Shown here: piece by piece, positions 33,829 through 45,160 of the stretch
Layout: the number at the start of each line of letters is the position of its first letter
How positions within the stretch are numbered: the first letter of the stretch is position 1
From: Lolliginicoccus lacisalsi
Lineage (GTDB): Bacteria; Actinomycetota; Actinomycetes; Mycobacteriales; Mycobacteriaceae
DNA: 64,000 nt
Assembly (NCBI RefSeq): GCF_014841105.1
Contig: NZ_JACYWE010000002.1
Location: 158,434-222,433 of the forward strand
Direction: 5' to 3'
The notes under the pieces: generated by a model
Database searches by the model: none
What the model saw: the letters and a program-made list of their open reading frames with translations, nothing else
What the model was told of the DNA's origin: nothing
Made by a program: the position numbers and the translations under genes

Positions 33829-34425
33829 ATGCCAGAACATGACAGGTTCCGCGCCATCTCGCCGCAGCCGGACCCGCAGGTGGATACGCCCGAGGTGTTG
33901 CTGTCGCGTGCCGCGCTGGGCGATGAGGCAGCGTTCGCGCAGTTCTACGACATCATCTCGCCGTCGGTGTTCGGCATGGTGTGCCGGGTGGTGCGGGATC
34001 GTGCGCAGTCCGAGGAAGTGACGCAGGACGTCATGGTCGAGCTGTGGCGCACCGCATCGCGATTCGATGCGAGCAAGGGATCGGCGACGGGATGGTCGTT
34101 GACGCTGGCTCACCGGCGGGCCATCGATCGGGTGCGATCGGCGCAGGCCTCGACGGACCGCGAGCATCGCTCGGCGATGTTGTCGGAGCGGCGCGAGTAT
34201 GACGAGGTGAGCGAGGCCGTCGATGCAAGCATGGAGCGCCATCAGGTGCAGCGTTGTCTTGGTTCCTTGACCGAGCTGCAGCGTGAATCGGTGATGCTGG
34301 CGTTCTACCAGGGGTACACCTACCCCGAGGTCGCGTCGTTGCTAAAGGTGCCGCTAGGCACCGTGAAGACCCGGATGCGGGATGGTCTCATCCGGCTAAG
34401 GGATTGTCTGGGGGTATCGCGATGA
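33829..34425 (+). CDS. sigK: ECF RNA polymerase sigma factor SigK
   Basis: The 198-residue ECF sigma factor has a region 2 from LLSRAALGDEAAFAQFYDIISPSVFG to EEVTQDVMVELWRTASRFD. Region 4 includes LTELQRESVMLAFYQGYTYPEVASLLKVPLGTVKTRMRDGL. The sequence style and the partner gene rskA identify SigK. ATG 33829 is nine bases after AGGAAGG; the ATG three codons upstream is too close to it. SigK directs transcription of surface fasciclin proteins (mpt70/mpt83) in mycobacteria. The fasciclin gene lies three genes downstream here. The stop overlaps rskA (ATGA). Confidence 0.95.
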   Translation: MPEHDRFRAISPQPDPQVDTPEVLLSRAALGDEAAFAQFYDIISPSVFGMVCRVVRDRAQSEEVTQDVMVELWRTASRFDASKGSATGWSLTLAHRRAIDRVRSAQASTDREHRSAMLSERREYDEVSEAVDASMERHQVQRCLGSLTELQRESVMLAFYQGYTYPEVASLLKVPLGTVKTRMRDGLIRLRDCLGVSR

Positions 34426-35162
34426 GGATCGATTTTCATTCTTTGACGGGGGCTTACGTTCTTGATGCATTGCCCGCCTTCGAGCGGGAGCGCTTCGAGG
34501 TGCACCTGAAGAGGTGCCCGATGTGCGCCCATGAGGTTGCAGAGCTGCGCGAGGCCACGGCCCGCATCGGCGCTGCCTCGGCGCTGGCTCCGCCACCGGA
34601 GCTGAAGGAACGCGTCATGGCAGAGGTCGCGCAAACGCGGCAGCGGCCACCGGAGGTCAAGCCTGACCGCTCGCACCGCTCGTGGATCCCTGCGGCATCG
34701 GTGGTTCTTGCCGCGGCGAGCATGGTCGTCGCGATCGGGCTGGGCATCCAGCTCGGCCAGGTCAACCAGCAGTTGTCGGAGGAGACCCAGGCCCGGGAGC
34801 TACTGGCGCAGCAGTACGAGCAGTTCGCTGGCCTGGTGACCGCCGATGATGCGCGCATTGTGGTCACCGAGATCGAGGGCGGCGGCACGGCGTCGGCGGT
34901 GTTCGCGATGAGCCACGACTCGGCGCTGTTCGTCACGCATGATCTCGCTCCGCTGCCGCCGGACCTTGCCTACCAGTTGTGGGTGATCCAGCCCGATGGC
35001 ACGCATTCCCCGGGCGTGATGAACCCGGATCCGGGCAGCGAGTCCGCATCGATGCTCGCGCAGGGCATCGGCGATGAGGCGCAGCTCGCCCTGACGGTGG
35101 AGCCGGCCGGTGGGTCGCCGCAGGGCACCACGCCGCCGATCATGGTTCTTCCCCTCGAATGA
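34422..35162 (+). CDS. rskA: Anti-sigma-K factor RskA
   Basis: The 246-residue membrane protein has an N-terminal zinc-binding anti-sigma domain with His28-x3-Cys32-x2-Cys35 (HLKRCPMC). One membrane helix follows (SWIPAASVVLAAASMVVAIGLGIQLG, residues ~85-110). An extracytoplasmic RskA domain (LPPDLAYQLWVIQPDGT) ends the protein. It sequesters SigK at the membrane until regulated proteolysis. The start ATG overlaps the sigK stop by four bases, ensuring paired translation. Confidence 0.95.
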   Translation: MRIDFHSLTGAYVLDALPAFERERFEVHLKRCPMCAHEVAELREATARIGAASALAPPPELKERVMAEVAQTRQRPPEVKPDRSHRSWIPAASVVLAAASMVVAIGLGIQLGQVNQQLSEETQARELLAQQYEQFAGLVTADDARIVVTEIEGGGTASAVFAMSHDSALFVTHDLAPLPPDLAYQLWVIQPDGTHSPGVMNPDPGSESASMLAQGIGDEAQLALTVEPAGGSPQGTTPPIMVLPLE

Positions 35163-35166
35163 CCGC

Positions 35167-36825
35167 ATGACCAAGCGAAAGCAGGTATCTCTCATGGCAC
35201 GAACTGGCAAAGCCGCCTGGTGGAGGGGGGCCGTGGCGGGTGTGCTTGCTGTCGCGGCCGCCCTCGCGGTGGGCCACTTGGTCGCGGGGCTCGTCCGCCT
35301 GGAGTCGTCGCCGATCTTCGCGGTCGGTGATGCGGTCATCGATGTGACTCCGGCTCCGATGAAGGAGTTCGCGATCCAGCAGTTCGGGGAGGACAACAAG
35401 AAGGTCCTTCTCGCGTCGATGGCGATCATGCTGGTCGTTCTCGCCGCGGCCGTGGGGGCGTTGTCCCGGCGGACCGCGACGCTCGGCGTGGTGCTGCTGG
35501 GCGGGCTGGGCGTAGTCGCTGTGCTCGCTACCACCACGCGGCCGACGTTCGAGGTGACTGACCTGCTCGCCCCCGTGGCGAGCGCGGTGGTCGGAGTGGC
35601 GGTCTTCCTGCTGCTGCACAAGGCCGCCCAGCAGGGGCCGGTCCAGCAGGGTCCGGCCCAGTCACCAGAAGGGGCCAGCGATCCCGGGCCAGCTACGGGC
35701 ATTGCTCCCGGCGGCGAGGGCGAGGCACGCACGAAGGAGTTCACCTGGGAGATCCCAGGCCTGGGCAGGCGCACCTTCCTGGTCACCTCCACCGCCGTTG
35801 CCCTGGGCGCCGGGGCAGCGGCGCTCGGAGGAAGGCTTGCTGGCCAGAGCATCGACGTGGAGGCCTCCCGGCGCGCGCTGGACCTCGTTCCGGACGAGCC
35901 CGCTCCGCCGATCCCCCAGGGCGCGGACTTCGCGGCCGACGGTACCCCGACGTTCCTGACCGACAATGCTGACTTCTACCGGGTGGACACGGCCCTGACC
36001 GTGCCGCGGCTGCGTGCCGAGGACTGGGAGATGCGCATCCATGGCCTCGTGGACGAGGAGATCACCCTGACCTACCAGGATCTCCTGGACATGCCGTTGG
36101 TCGAGCGCACCATCACCCTGGTGTGCGTCTCGAACGAGGTGGGGGGTCCTTACATCTCTACTTCCAACTTCATCGGCGTGGATCTCGCCGAGGTGCTGCG
36201 GCGCGCCGGGGTCGATCCCCGCGCGGACCAGATCGCCACCCGCAGCGACGACGGCTGGACCTGCGGCACGCCCACGGAGGTCGTCATGGCGGAGGGCAGC
36301 AATGCGATGCTGGCCATCGGCATGAACGGCGAGCCGCTGCCCGCCGAGCATGGCTTCCCGGTGCGCATGGTCGTTCCGGGCCTCTATGGCTACGTCTCGG
36401 CGACCAAGTGGCTGGTGGACATGGAGCTGACCACCTTCGCGGACTTCGATGCGTACTGGGTGCGCCGCAATTGGGCGGAGCGCGGCCCGGTGAAGACGAT
36501 GTCGCGCATCGACCGGCCACGATCGTTCGCCCGAGTGCCGTCGGGGGGCTTCATCGCCGCGGGCATCGCTTGGGCGCAGCATATCGGCATCGACAAGGTC
36601 GAGGTGCAGGTCGATGACGGCCCGTGGCAGGAGGCCGAGCTGACCACCGAGGTGAACGTCGACTGCTGGCGCATGTGGCGCGCGGAGCTCGCTCTTGAAC
36701 CTGGTTCGCACCGCATCACCTGCCGTGCCACCGACCGCAACGGCAACACCCAGACCAGCGAGCGCGTGCCTCCTATTCCGGATGGCGCGTCGGGCTGGCA
36801 CTCGATCGCCTTCACGGCTGAGTAG
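35167..36825 (+). CDS. Membrane-anchored molybdopterin-dependent (sulfite oxidase-fold) oxidoreductase
   Basis: The 552-residue protein has an N-terminal part with about four or five membrane helices (residues 12-170) and a Pro/Gln/Gly linker. A further hydrophobic helix (TFLVTSTAVALGAGAAALGG) comes next, then a sulfite-oxidase-type molybdopterin domain. The domain has ITLTYQDLLDMP, the VCVSNEVGG segment carrying the probable Mo-ligand Cys, and HGFPVRMVVPGLYGY. An Ig-like dimerisation domain ends it. It is presumably extracytoplasmic and of unknown substrate. It begins four bases after rskA, so it belongs to the sigK operon. A start at ATG 35194 is an alternative. Confidence 0.9.
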   Translation: MTKRKQVSLMARTGKAAWWRGAVAGVLAVAAALAVGHLVAGLVRLESSPIFAVGDAVIDVTPAPMKEFAIQQFGEDNKKVLLASMAIMLVVLAAAVGALSRRTATLGVVLLGGLGVVAVLATTTRPTFEVTDLLAPVASAVVGVAVFLLLHKAAQQGPVQQGPAQSPEGASDPGPATGIAPGGEGEARTKEFTWEIPGLGRRTFLVTSTAVALGAGAAALGGRLAGQSIDVEASRRALDLVPDEPAPPIPQGADFAADGTPTFLTDNADFYRVDTALTVPRLRAEDWEMRIHGLVDEEITLTYQDLLDMPLVERTITLVCVSNEVGGPYISTSNFIGVDLAEVLRRAGVDPRADQIATRSDDGWTCGTPTEVVMAEGSNAMLAIGMNGEPLPAEHGFPVRMVVPGLYGYVSATKWLVDMELTTFADFDAYWVRRNWAERGPVKTMSRIDRPRSFARVPSGGFIAAGIAWAQHIGIDKVEVQVDDGPWQEAELTTEVNVDCWRMWRAELALEPGSHRITCRATDRNGNTQTSERVPPIPDGASGWHSIAFTAE

Positions 36826-36851
36826 AAAAAAGGAAAAACTTTCTCGGCGAA

Positions 36852-36879
36852 CCAATCCACGCCGAAGGCAGCCGCGAAT
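36852..36879 (+). promoter_or_regulatory. Candidate SigK-type promoter of the fasciclin gene
   Basis: CCAATCC (36852-36858) and CGCGAAT (36873-36879) resemble the CCATCC and CCGAAT elements reported for SigK promoters in M. tuberculosis, but the spacing is slightly short. The site is about 60 bp upstream of the fasciclin ATG. Assignment is tentative. Confidence 0.4.
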
Positions 36880-36940
36880 TACGCTTGAAGGCACCGGATA
36901 GAGTCCCCGGGGTCCCCGTCCGAACAAGGAGATTGACTCA

Positions 36941-37612
36941 ATGCGCGCAACCACGAAGATCGCTGCCCTTTCCGCGGCATCTGCCCTTGCCCTGACCCTT
37001 TCCGCATGCGGCAACGACGATACCGAGTCGACCATCGATGATGCCCAGACCACCGCGGGCGACACGATGTCCGAGGCCACCGACACCATGGGCGACATGA
37101 TGGGTGGCGGCGACGGAGTCACCACTGTTGACGACGTGTTCGGCTCGGCGTGCGACGCCATCCCGCAAGACTCTGCCGACCAGGGCTCCCTCGACGGCAT
37201 GGTCGACGACCCGGTAGCCACCGCGGCCAGCAACAACCCGCTGCTCAGCACCCTGGCCACCGCGGTCACCGAGGCTGACCTCGTCGACACCCTGAACGAC
37301 ACGGATGCCGAGTACACGGTGTTCGCGCCGTACAACCCGGCCTTTGAGGCACTCGGCCAGGAGACCCTCGACGCCGTGCTCGCCGATCAGGAGCAGCTCA
37401 CCGACATCCTCACCTACCACGTGGTGGGCGAGCGCCTTGATCGTGACGGCATCCTCGACGGCGGCACCCTCGACACTGTCCAGGGCGGCACCCTCGAGGT
37501 CACCGGATCCGGCGATGACATCCAGGTCAACGGCGCGACCGTGCTGTGCGGCAACATCCCCACCGCCAACGCGACCGTGTTCGTCATTGACACCGTCATG
37601 ATGCCGGAGTGA
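36941..37612 (+). CDS. Fasciclin-domain lipoprotein (MPT83/MPT70-like)
   Basis: The 223-residue protein has a signal peptide with lipobox LSAC (Cys22), an acidic Met/Thr/Asp-rich linker, and one FAS1 domain. The FAS1 domain spans about residue 80 to the end: NPLLSTLATAVTEADLVDTLNDTDAEYTVFAPYNPAFEAL, then TDILTYHVVGERLD, the H2 motif. In M. tuberculosis MPT83 and MPT70 are the main SigK-controlled products. Co-location with sigK-rskA suggests the same control here. The role may be adhesion or envelope interaction. A strong terminator follows. Confidence 0.93.
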   Translation: MRATTKIAALSAASALALTLSACGNDDTESTIDDAQTTAGDTMSEATDTMGDMMGGGDGVTTVDDVFGSACDAIPQDSADQGSLDGMVDDPVATAASNNPLLSTLATAVTEADLVDTLNDTDAEYTVFAPYNPAFEALGQETLDAVLADQEQLTDILTYHVVGERLDRDGILDGGTLDTVQGGTLEVTGSGDDIQVNGATVLCGNIPTANATVFVIDTVMMPE

Positions 37613-37634
37613 CCTTCTAGGCACTGGTAATGCT

Positions 37635-37667
37635 GCGAATGCCCCGGGCTACTCCCGGGGCATTCGC
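37635..37667 (+). terminator. Terminator after the fasciclin gene
   Basis: GCGAATGCCCCGGG (37635-37648) pairs perfectly with CCCGGGGCATTCGC (37654-37667) around a 5-base loop, 23 bp past the stop codon. There is no long T-tract, as is common in actinomycetes. It closes the sigK operon. Confidence 0.8.
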
Positions 37668-37765
37668 GCGTTCTGCGCTGTAGTAATTTGCGCGAAACGC
37701 CTCCCGGGGTAGCGCCGCCTCGGCTATCATTGCCCGAATTATCCCGTTCGCGCGATAATGCAAGC

Positions 37766-38284
37766 ATGAGTTCCCTGCCGAGCATCCAGATAATCCATGG
37801 CGACATCACCAGAATTCCCGCCGATGCGATCGTCAATGCCGCGAACTCCACCCTCCTCGGCGGCGGCGGGGTGGATGGCGCGATCCATCGCGCGGGAGGC
37901 CCCCGCATCCTCGCGGAGTGCCGCCGCCTCCGGGCCACCTCGCTGCCCAGCGGCCTGCCCGCCGGGCACGCGGTCGCCACGACAGCCGGTGGGCTGCCCG
38001 CGACCTGGGTCATCCACACGGTGGGCCCCGTGCATTCGCGTTCCGAGGATCGCTCCCCCATACTTCGCGCTGCCTATACCGCCAGCCTGGGAATCGCCGA
38101 CGAGCTTGGCGCCGAGACGGTCTCGTTCCCGCTCATCTCGAGCGGCGCCTACGGCTGGCCCCGCGAAGATGCCGCCCACCAGGCCGTGAGCGCGATCCGA
38201 TCTGCCCGCACCACCGTCTCCATGGTGCAGCTCGTCGCCTACAGCGAGGACATGGTGGCGCTGCTGCGCCGCGCCCTGGGCTAG
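37766..38284 (+). CDS. Macrodomain ADP-ribose / O-acetyl-ADP-ribose hydrolase
   Basis: The 172-residue protein is a complete single macrodomain of the YmdB/MacroD type. The motifs are IIHGDITRIPADAIVNAANSTLLGGGGVDGAIHRAGG (ADP-ribose loop and catalytic Asn/Asp region) and FPLISSGAYGWP (second loop). It removes ADP-ribose from proteins or deacetylates O-acetyl-ADP-ribose. ATG 37766 is the first start that fits the fold. A small TTATC/GATAA inverted repeat lies just upstream (37739-37760). Confidence 0.95.
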   Translation: MSSLPSIQIIHGDITRIPADAIVNAANSTLLGGGGVDGAIHRAGGPRILAECRRLRATSLPSGLPAGHAVATTAGGLPATWVIHTVGPVHSRSEDRSPILRAAYTASLGIADELGAETVSFPLISSGAYGWPREDAAHQAVSAIRSARTTVSMVQLVAYSEDMVALLRRALG

Positions 38285-38307
38285 CCCGGTCGTCCGTGTC
38301 CCGGGTT

Positions 38308-38336
38308 TTGGCAGACTCCCCTGGCCTCGTTAGACT
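38308..38336 (+). promoter_or_regulatory. Sigma-70-type promoter for the adenylation-acyltransferase gene
   Basis: TTGGCA (38308-38313) and TAGACT (38331-38336) are separated by exactly 17 bases. Transcription would start near 38343, leaving a leader of about 80 bases. The -10 box overlaps the predicted iron box. Confidence 0.7.
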
Positions 38337-38348
38337 AGCCAAACCTTA
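38330..38348. promoter_or_regulatory. Predicted IdeR/DtxR iron box
   Basis: TTAGACTAGCCAAACCTTA on the plus strand matches the IdeR consensus TTAGGTTAGGCTAACCTAA at 14 of 19 positions, and at 15 of 19 when read from the other strand. It lies across the -10 region, the usual repressing position. This predicts that the gene is turned on when iron is scarce. Confidence 0.65.
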
Positions 38349-38425
38349 TGTCCGCTATGCGGTGAGGATCGGCTTCGCGCCGCCCCACCGACGGACGGCA
38401 CCTGGAGCCATGCGGAGGACGGTCC

Positions 38426-41056
38426 ATGCCCTCGACGACCACGATCAGCGCGATGCCCGCCACCGAGCATCGCGGAGTCCCGTTCGCCCGCGAACTGCGG
38501 GCATTCGGCGATGCCCCCGCGATCCTCGGCGCCGATGGGCCGGTGCTGTCCTATAGCGAGCTCGCCGACCGTGTCGATTCCGCCGCAGCCCGGCTCGGCT
38601 CGGCGCCACGCCTCGTGCTCATCGCCATGACCCCCACCGTTGATGCGCTCGCTACCTACCTCGCGGCGCTCGGGAACGGGCATCCCGCCATCCTCGCCCC
38701 CGCCGACGATCCGGCCATGGTCGAGCGACTGCGATCCGCGTACTCCCCCGATGTCATCTGCTCCGCGCGCCACGAGCACTGGTCGATCGACCATCTCACG
38801 CGATCACCGGCCCACGAGCTGCATCCCGGCCTCGCGCTCCTGCTCTCGACATCCGGCTCCACCGGCTCGCCCAAGCTCGTGCGGCTCTCGGCGGCCAGCG
38901 TCACCGCCAACGCCGAGGCCATCGCCGACTACCTGGGCATCCGGTCCACGGACCGTGCTGTGGCCTCGCTGCCCCTGCACTATTGCTACGGGCTGTCCAT
39001 CGTCAATTCCAACCTCGCGCGCGGCGCCGCGCTGGTGCTCAGCGACCAATCCGTGGCCGAGCCTGGCTTCTGGCAGATGGTCCGGGCCGTCCGCGCCACC
39101 AGCTTGCATGGCGTGCCCCATACCTTCGATCTGCTCGATCGCGGCGGGTTCGACAGCACCGATGCCCCCGATCTGCGCTACATCACCCAGGCCGGCGGGC
39201 GCCTGGCCCCCGAGCGGGTGCGCCGCTATGCGCGCATGGGCGCCGCGAACGGCTGGCGCTTCTACGTCATGTACGGCCAGACCGAGGCAACCGCGCGGAT
39301 GGCGTACCTGCCGCCCGAGCTCGCCGAGGAGCACCCCGAGTGCGTGGGCATTCCCGTTCCCGGCGGCAGCTTCCGCATCGACGCCGGGCCCGGGGAGCAA
39401 TCCGGGGAGCTCGTCTACTCCGGTCCCAATGTGATGATGGGCTACGCCGAATCCCCCCGCGATCTCGCACGCGGCCGCGACATCCACGAGCTGCGAACCG
39501 GCGACCTGGCGATGCGCACCGAGGAAGGCCTGATCCGCATCACCGGCCGCGCCAGCCGCTTCCTCAAGCTGTACGGCCTGCGCGTCGACCTCGATCGCAT
39601 CGAGCAGCAGCTCACGGCTCCAGGAGCAGACGTCGCCTGCACCGGGGACGACACGACCCTCGTCATCGCGTGCAGTGGCAGCACCAGCCCCCAGGTCGTG
39701 CGCGAGGAACTGCGGTCGATCATCTCCCTGCCCGCCGCGGCCATCGACATCCAGGAGTGGGACCAGCTCCCCCGGCTCGCGAGCGGCAAGGTCGATTACC
39801 CCGCCATCCGCGCCGCCAGCTCCGGCACGGCGGGGGCGCTGCCAGAAGCAGCATCCGTGGCCGATCTCTATCGCCGCGTCCTGCGCGTCGAGCAGGTGCG
39901 CGATGACCAGTCCTTCGTGGACCTCGGCGGCGATTCGCTGAGCTACGTCAGCACCTCGATCGGCCTGGAGCGCATCATCGGCACGCCGCCGCGCGGCTGG
40001 CCCACGATGAGCATCTCCGAGCTCGAGGCCCAGGCCACGCGACCACGCCGCTTCCTCCAGATGGTCGAGACCAATGTGGTGCTGCGCGCGCTCGCCATCA
40101 TCGCCATCGTGGGCTCCCACATCGGCGCGTTCAAGCTCGTCGGTGGCGCCCACATCCTGCTCGTGATCGCGGGGTGGAGCTTCGCGCGCTTCGCGCTCGC
40201 CCCCGCCGCCGACTCCCCAGCGGGCCGCATCCTGCGCAGCGCCACCCGCATCGCCATTCCTACGATGCTGTGGCTGCTGCTCGCGCGCGTGCCGTTCGCC
40301 GGGGATGTCGGCTGGTCGAACGTGCTGCTGATCAACAACATCACGCTGGTATCGGAATCGTGGGGCTACTGGTTCGTCGAGGCCCTGGTGCAGCTGCTGC
40401 TCGTCGTGGCCATCCTTCTCGCGCTGCCACCCGTGCGGGCGCTCGAGGCCCGCTTCCCGCTCGGCTTCCCCACCGTCCTGCTGGCCCTGTCGCTCGTGGC
40501 CCACTTCCTTGCGCAGGATCGAGCCTCGAAGTTCCCCGAGCATGAGATGCACACCCTGGGCGTTGCCTGGTTCTTCCTGCTCGGATGGGTGGCGTTCCGG
40601 GCCTCGCGGTGGTGGCACACCGCGCTGGTACTCGCCGTCGCCGCGGCGATGCTGCCTGGCTACTTCGGCAACCCCTCCCGCGAGCTCGCCGTGGCGGTGG
40701 GGATCCTCGCGGTGGTGCTCGTGCACCGGCTGCCCGTTCCGCGACTGCTCGTGCCCGTGCTCGGGCTGCTGGCGAGCGCGTCTCTCTACATCTATGTCAC
40801 GCACTACGCGTTCTACCCGGAGATGCTCCGCCACGGCCTGCCCGCGCCCGCCGTGGTGCTGGCTTGCCTCGCGATCGGCGCGACACTGTGGTTGCTCTCC
40901 GAGGAGCTACACCACCGCGTCGGTCGCGCGATCGCCCTTCGGCGCCGGGATCGCGAGGAGGGCGAGCAGTCCCACCACGAGCACCAGCACCAGGCCGATG
41001 ATGCCGCCGCGCGCCCCATCGAGCAGCCAGGAGAACAGGCCGAACAACGCGGGTGA
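38426..41056 (+). CDS. Adenylation - carrier - membrane acyltransferase fusion protein
   Basis: The 876-residue single protein has three parts. First comes an AMP-forming ligase (residues ~20-470: LLLSTSGSTGSPKLV phosphate loop, YGQTEATARM, GELVYSG, LRTGDLAM, ITGRASRFLKLYGLRVDL). A carrier domain follows with FVDLGGDSLS, phosphopantetheine on Ser504. Then come about ten membrane helices (residues ~545-845) like an acyltransferase-3 or related membrane transferase. It likely activates an acid, loads it on its own carrier and transfers it at the membrane. The substrate is unknown. The start has GGAGGA upstream. The iron box suggests a siderophore-related job. The last 150 bp overlap the convergent UMF1 gene. 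Confidence 0.88.
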   Translation: MPSTTTISAMPATEHRGVPFARELRAFGDAPAILGADGPVLSYSELADRVDSAAARLGSAPRLVLIAMTPTVDALATYLAALGNGHPAILAPADDPAMVERLRSAYSPDVICSARHEHWSIDHLTRSPAHELHPGLALLLSTSGSTGSPKLVRLSAASVTANAEAIADYLGIRSTDRAVASLPLHYCYGLSIVNSNLARGAALVLSDQSVAEPGFWQMVRAVRATSLHGVPHTFDLLDRGGFDSTDAPDLRYITQAGGRLAPERVRRYARMGAANGWRFYVMYGQTEATARMAYLPPELAEEHPECVGIPVPGGSFRIDAGPGEQSGELVYSGPNVMMGYAESPRDLARGRDIHELRTGDLAMRTEEGLIRITGRASRFLKLYGLRVDLDRIEQQLTAPGADVACTGDDTTLVIACSGSTSPQVVREELRSIISLPAAAIDIQEWDQLPRLASGKVDYPAIRAASSGTAGALPEAASVADLYRRVLRVEQVRDDQSFVDLGGDSLSYVSTSIGLERIIGTPPRGWPTMSISELEAQATRPRRFLQMVETNVVLRALAIIAIVGSHIGAFKLVGGAHILLVIAGWSFARFALAPAADSPAGRILRSATRIAIPTMLWLLLARVPFAGDVGWSNVLLINNITLVSESWGYWFVEALVQLLLVVAILLALPPVRALEARFPLGFPTVLLALSLVAHFLAQDRASKFPEHEMHTLGVAWFFLLGWVAFRASRWWHTALVLAVAAAMLPGYFGNPSRELAVAVGILAVVLVHRLPVPRLLVPVLGLLASASLYIYVTHYAFYPEMLRHGLPAPAVVLACLAIGATLWLLSEELHHRVGRAIALRRRDREEGEQSHHEHQHQADDAAARPIEQPGEQAEQRG

Positions 41057-42259
41057 CAGGAACGAGGCGGCCCGTCCGGTAGTGGCGTAGAGCCCATACA
41101 TCTCGCCCTCCTTGCCCGGCGGGGTCAATCGCCCGAGGAAGGTGCGCGACGCCGACTGGGCCGGGCCGACGAAGATCGTCAGGATCAGCCCGAGGAACCA
41201 GAACGCCGCGGGCCCGTCGGCGAGGAACAGGCCGATCCCGGCGGCGATCATCGCGGCCAGCGATACCACGATCACGATCTTCGGGCCGATGGTGTCATCG
41301 AGCCGCCCGCCGATCAGCGCGCCGATGCCGGCGAGCACGTTGGCGGCCACGCCGAACAGGATCACGTCAGCCTCGTTGATGCCGTAGACGAGCACCGCGA
41401 GCACCGCGCCGAACGCGAACACCCCGGCGAGCCCGTCGCGGAAGATCGCGCTGACGATGAGGAACTTGACGGTGCGCGGGTCCTCCCGCCACAGCACCCG
41501 CACGTCGTGGAAGAGCTTGGCGTAGGCGGCCTTGACGCCCTTCCCGTGCCCGGCGCGCTCCGGCTCCGGGGGCAGCTCGGGGATCGAGAGGAACAGCGGT
41601 AGCGCGAACACCGCGAACCAGATCGCCGAGACGAGCACCGCCATGCGTACGTTGAAGCCGCCCTCGGTGGTGAGCCCGAGCAGGCCGCGCGTGTCGCCAT
41701 CGCCGGCGATGAAGCCGAAGTAGACCACCAGCAGCAGGATGATGCCGCCGAAGTACCCCATCGCCCAGCCGAATCCCGACACCCGCCCGATGGTGCGCGG
41801 CGTGGATACCTGCCGCAGCATCGCGAAGTACGGCACGTTGGACAGCTCGAAGGCGATCGATCCGAGGGCCAGCAGCGCCAGGCCGAGCCACAGGTAGTGG
41901 TAGTCGGCCTGGACGAAGGTCATCCCGAGCATCATCACGATCACGAACGTGGTGAGCAGCGCCAGTGAGCGCTTGCGGCGCCCGGCGGCGTCGGAGCGTT
42001 GTCCCATCACCGGCGCGAGCAGCGCGACGAACAAGCCAGAGATTGCCAGCGTCCACGCCAGCCAGGTCTCGGCGCCGACCGTGCCGGGCAGATCGCGCCC
42101 CACTGCATCGGTGAGGTACACGGTGAAGACGAACGTGACGATCACGGCGTTGAAGGCCGCTGATCCCCAGTCCCAGAACGACCAGGCCGTGATCTGGCGC
42201 CGGCTCGTTGCTGTCGCGATGCGGCCCTCGGCCGGCGCGCCGAAGCTGTCAGGGTGCAT
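40907..42259 (-). CDS. UMF1-family MFS transporter (Atg22-like)
   Basis: The 450-residue protein has about 12 helices. The UMF1 pattern is seen: WSFWDWGSAAFNAVIVTFVFTVYLTDAVG at the N-terminus, APVMGQRSDAAGRRKRSLAL in the helix 2-3 loop, and FELSNVPYFAMLRQVSTPRTIGRVSGFGWAMGYFGGI. Members export or import small solutes, in yeast vacuolar amino acids. The substrate is not known here. Its 3' end lies inside the 3' end of the convergent acyltransferase fusion gene, so the last 50 codons of each are antisense to the other. Confidence 0.9.
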   Translation of the reverse strand: MHPDSFGAPAEGRIATATSRRQITAWSFWDWGSAAFNAVIVTFVFTVYLTDAVGRDLPGTVGAETWLAWTLAISGLFVALLAPVMGQRSDAAGRRKRSLALLTTFVIVMMLGMTFVQADYHYLWLGLALLALGSIAFELSNVPYFAMLRQVSTPRTIGRVSGFGWAMGYFGGIILLLVVYFGFIAGDGDTRGLLGLTTEGGFNVRMAVLVSAIWFAVFALPLFLSIPELPPEPERAGHGKGVKAAYAKLFHDVRVLWREDPRTVKFLIVSAIFRDGLAGVFAFGAVLAVLVYGINEADVILFGVAANVLAGIGALIGGRLDDTIGPKIVIVVSLAAMIAAGIGLFLADGPAAFWFLGLILTIFVGPAQSASRTFLGRLTPPGKEGEMYGLYATTGRAASFLSPALFGLFSWLLDGARGGIIGLVLVLVVGLLALLAIPAPKGDRATDAVV

Positions 42260-42333
42260 GATCGAAGCCTAGGGCAATACGGGCACGGTGGGAGGCGCAG
42301 CGCTGCACGACGCACCGATGCTTCCGGCACCCT

Positions 42334-42362
42334 TGCTATGAAACAAGTTGCATAGCTACTAT
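42334..42362 (+). promoter_or_regulatory. Promoter with embedded PadR operator
   Basis: TTGCTA (42334-42339) and TACTAT (42357-42362) are 17 bases apart. Between them lies TATGAAACAAGTTGCATA (42337-42354), an 8-2-8 inverted repeat matching at 7 of 8 positions. The start codon at 42369 is only seven bases after the -10 box, so the mRNA is predicted to be leaderless. A PadR protein bound here would repress its own gene. Confidence 0.6.
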
Positions 42363-42368
42363 TGGTCC

Positions 42369-45079
<2,711 letters not shown>

Positions 45080-45160
45080 CACGAGGCTCCTGGGGCTAGG
45101 TCCGCTGGCAGCCGGGCCCTGGCAGCGGCCGGCAGTGGCTGGCAGTGGCTGGCGGCACGG

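Noticed and set aside
38804-40834. A 676-codon open frame on the minus strand across the adenylation fusion gene
   Set aside because: The plus strand has all adenylation and carrier motifs. The minus frame is compositional.
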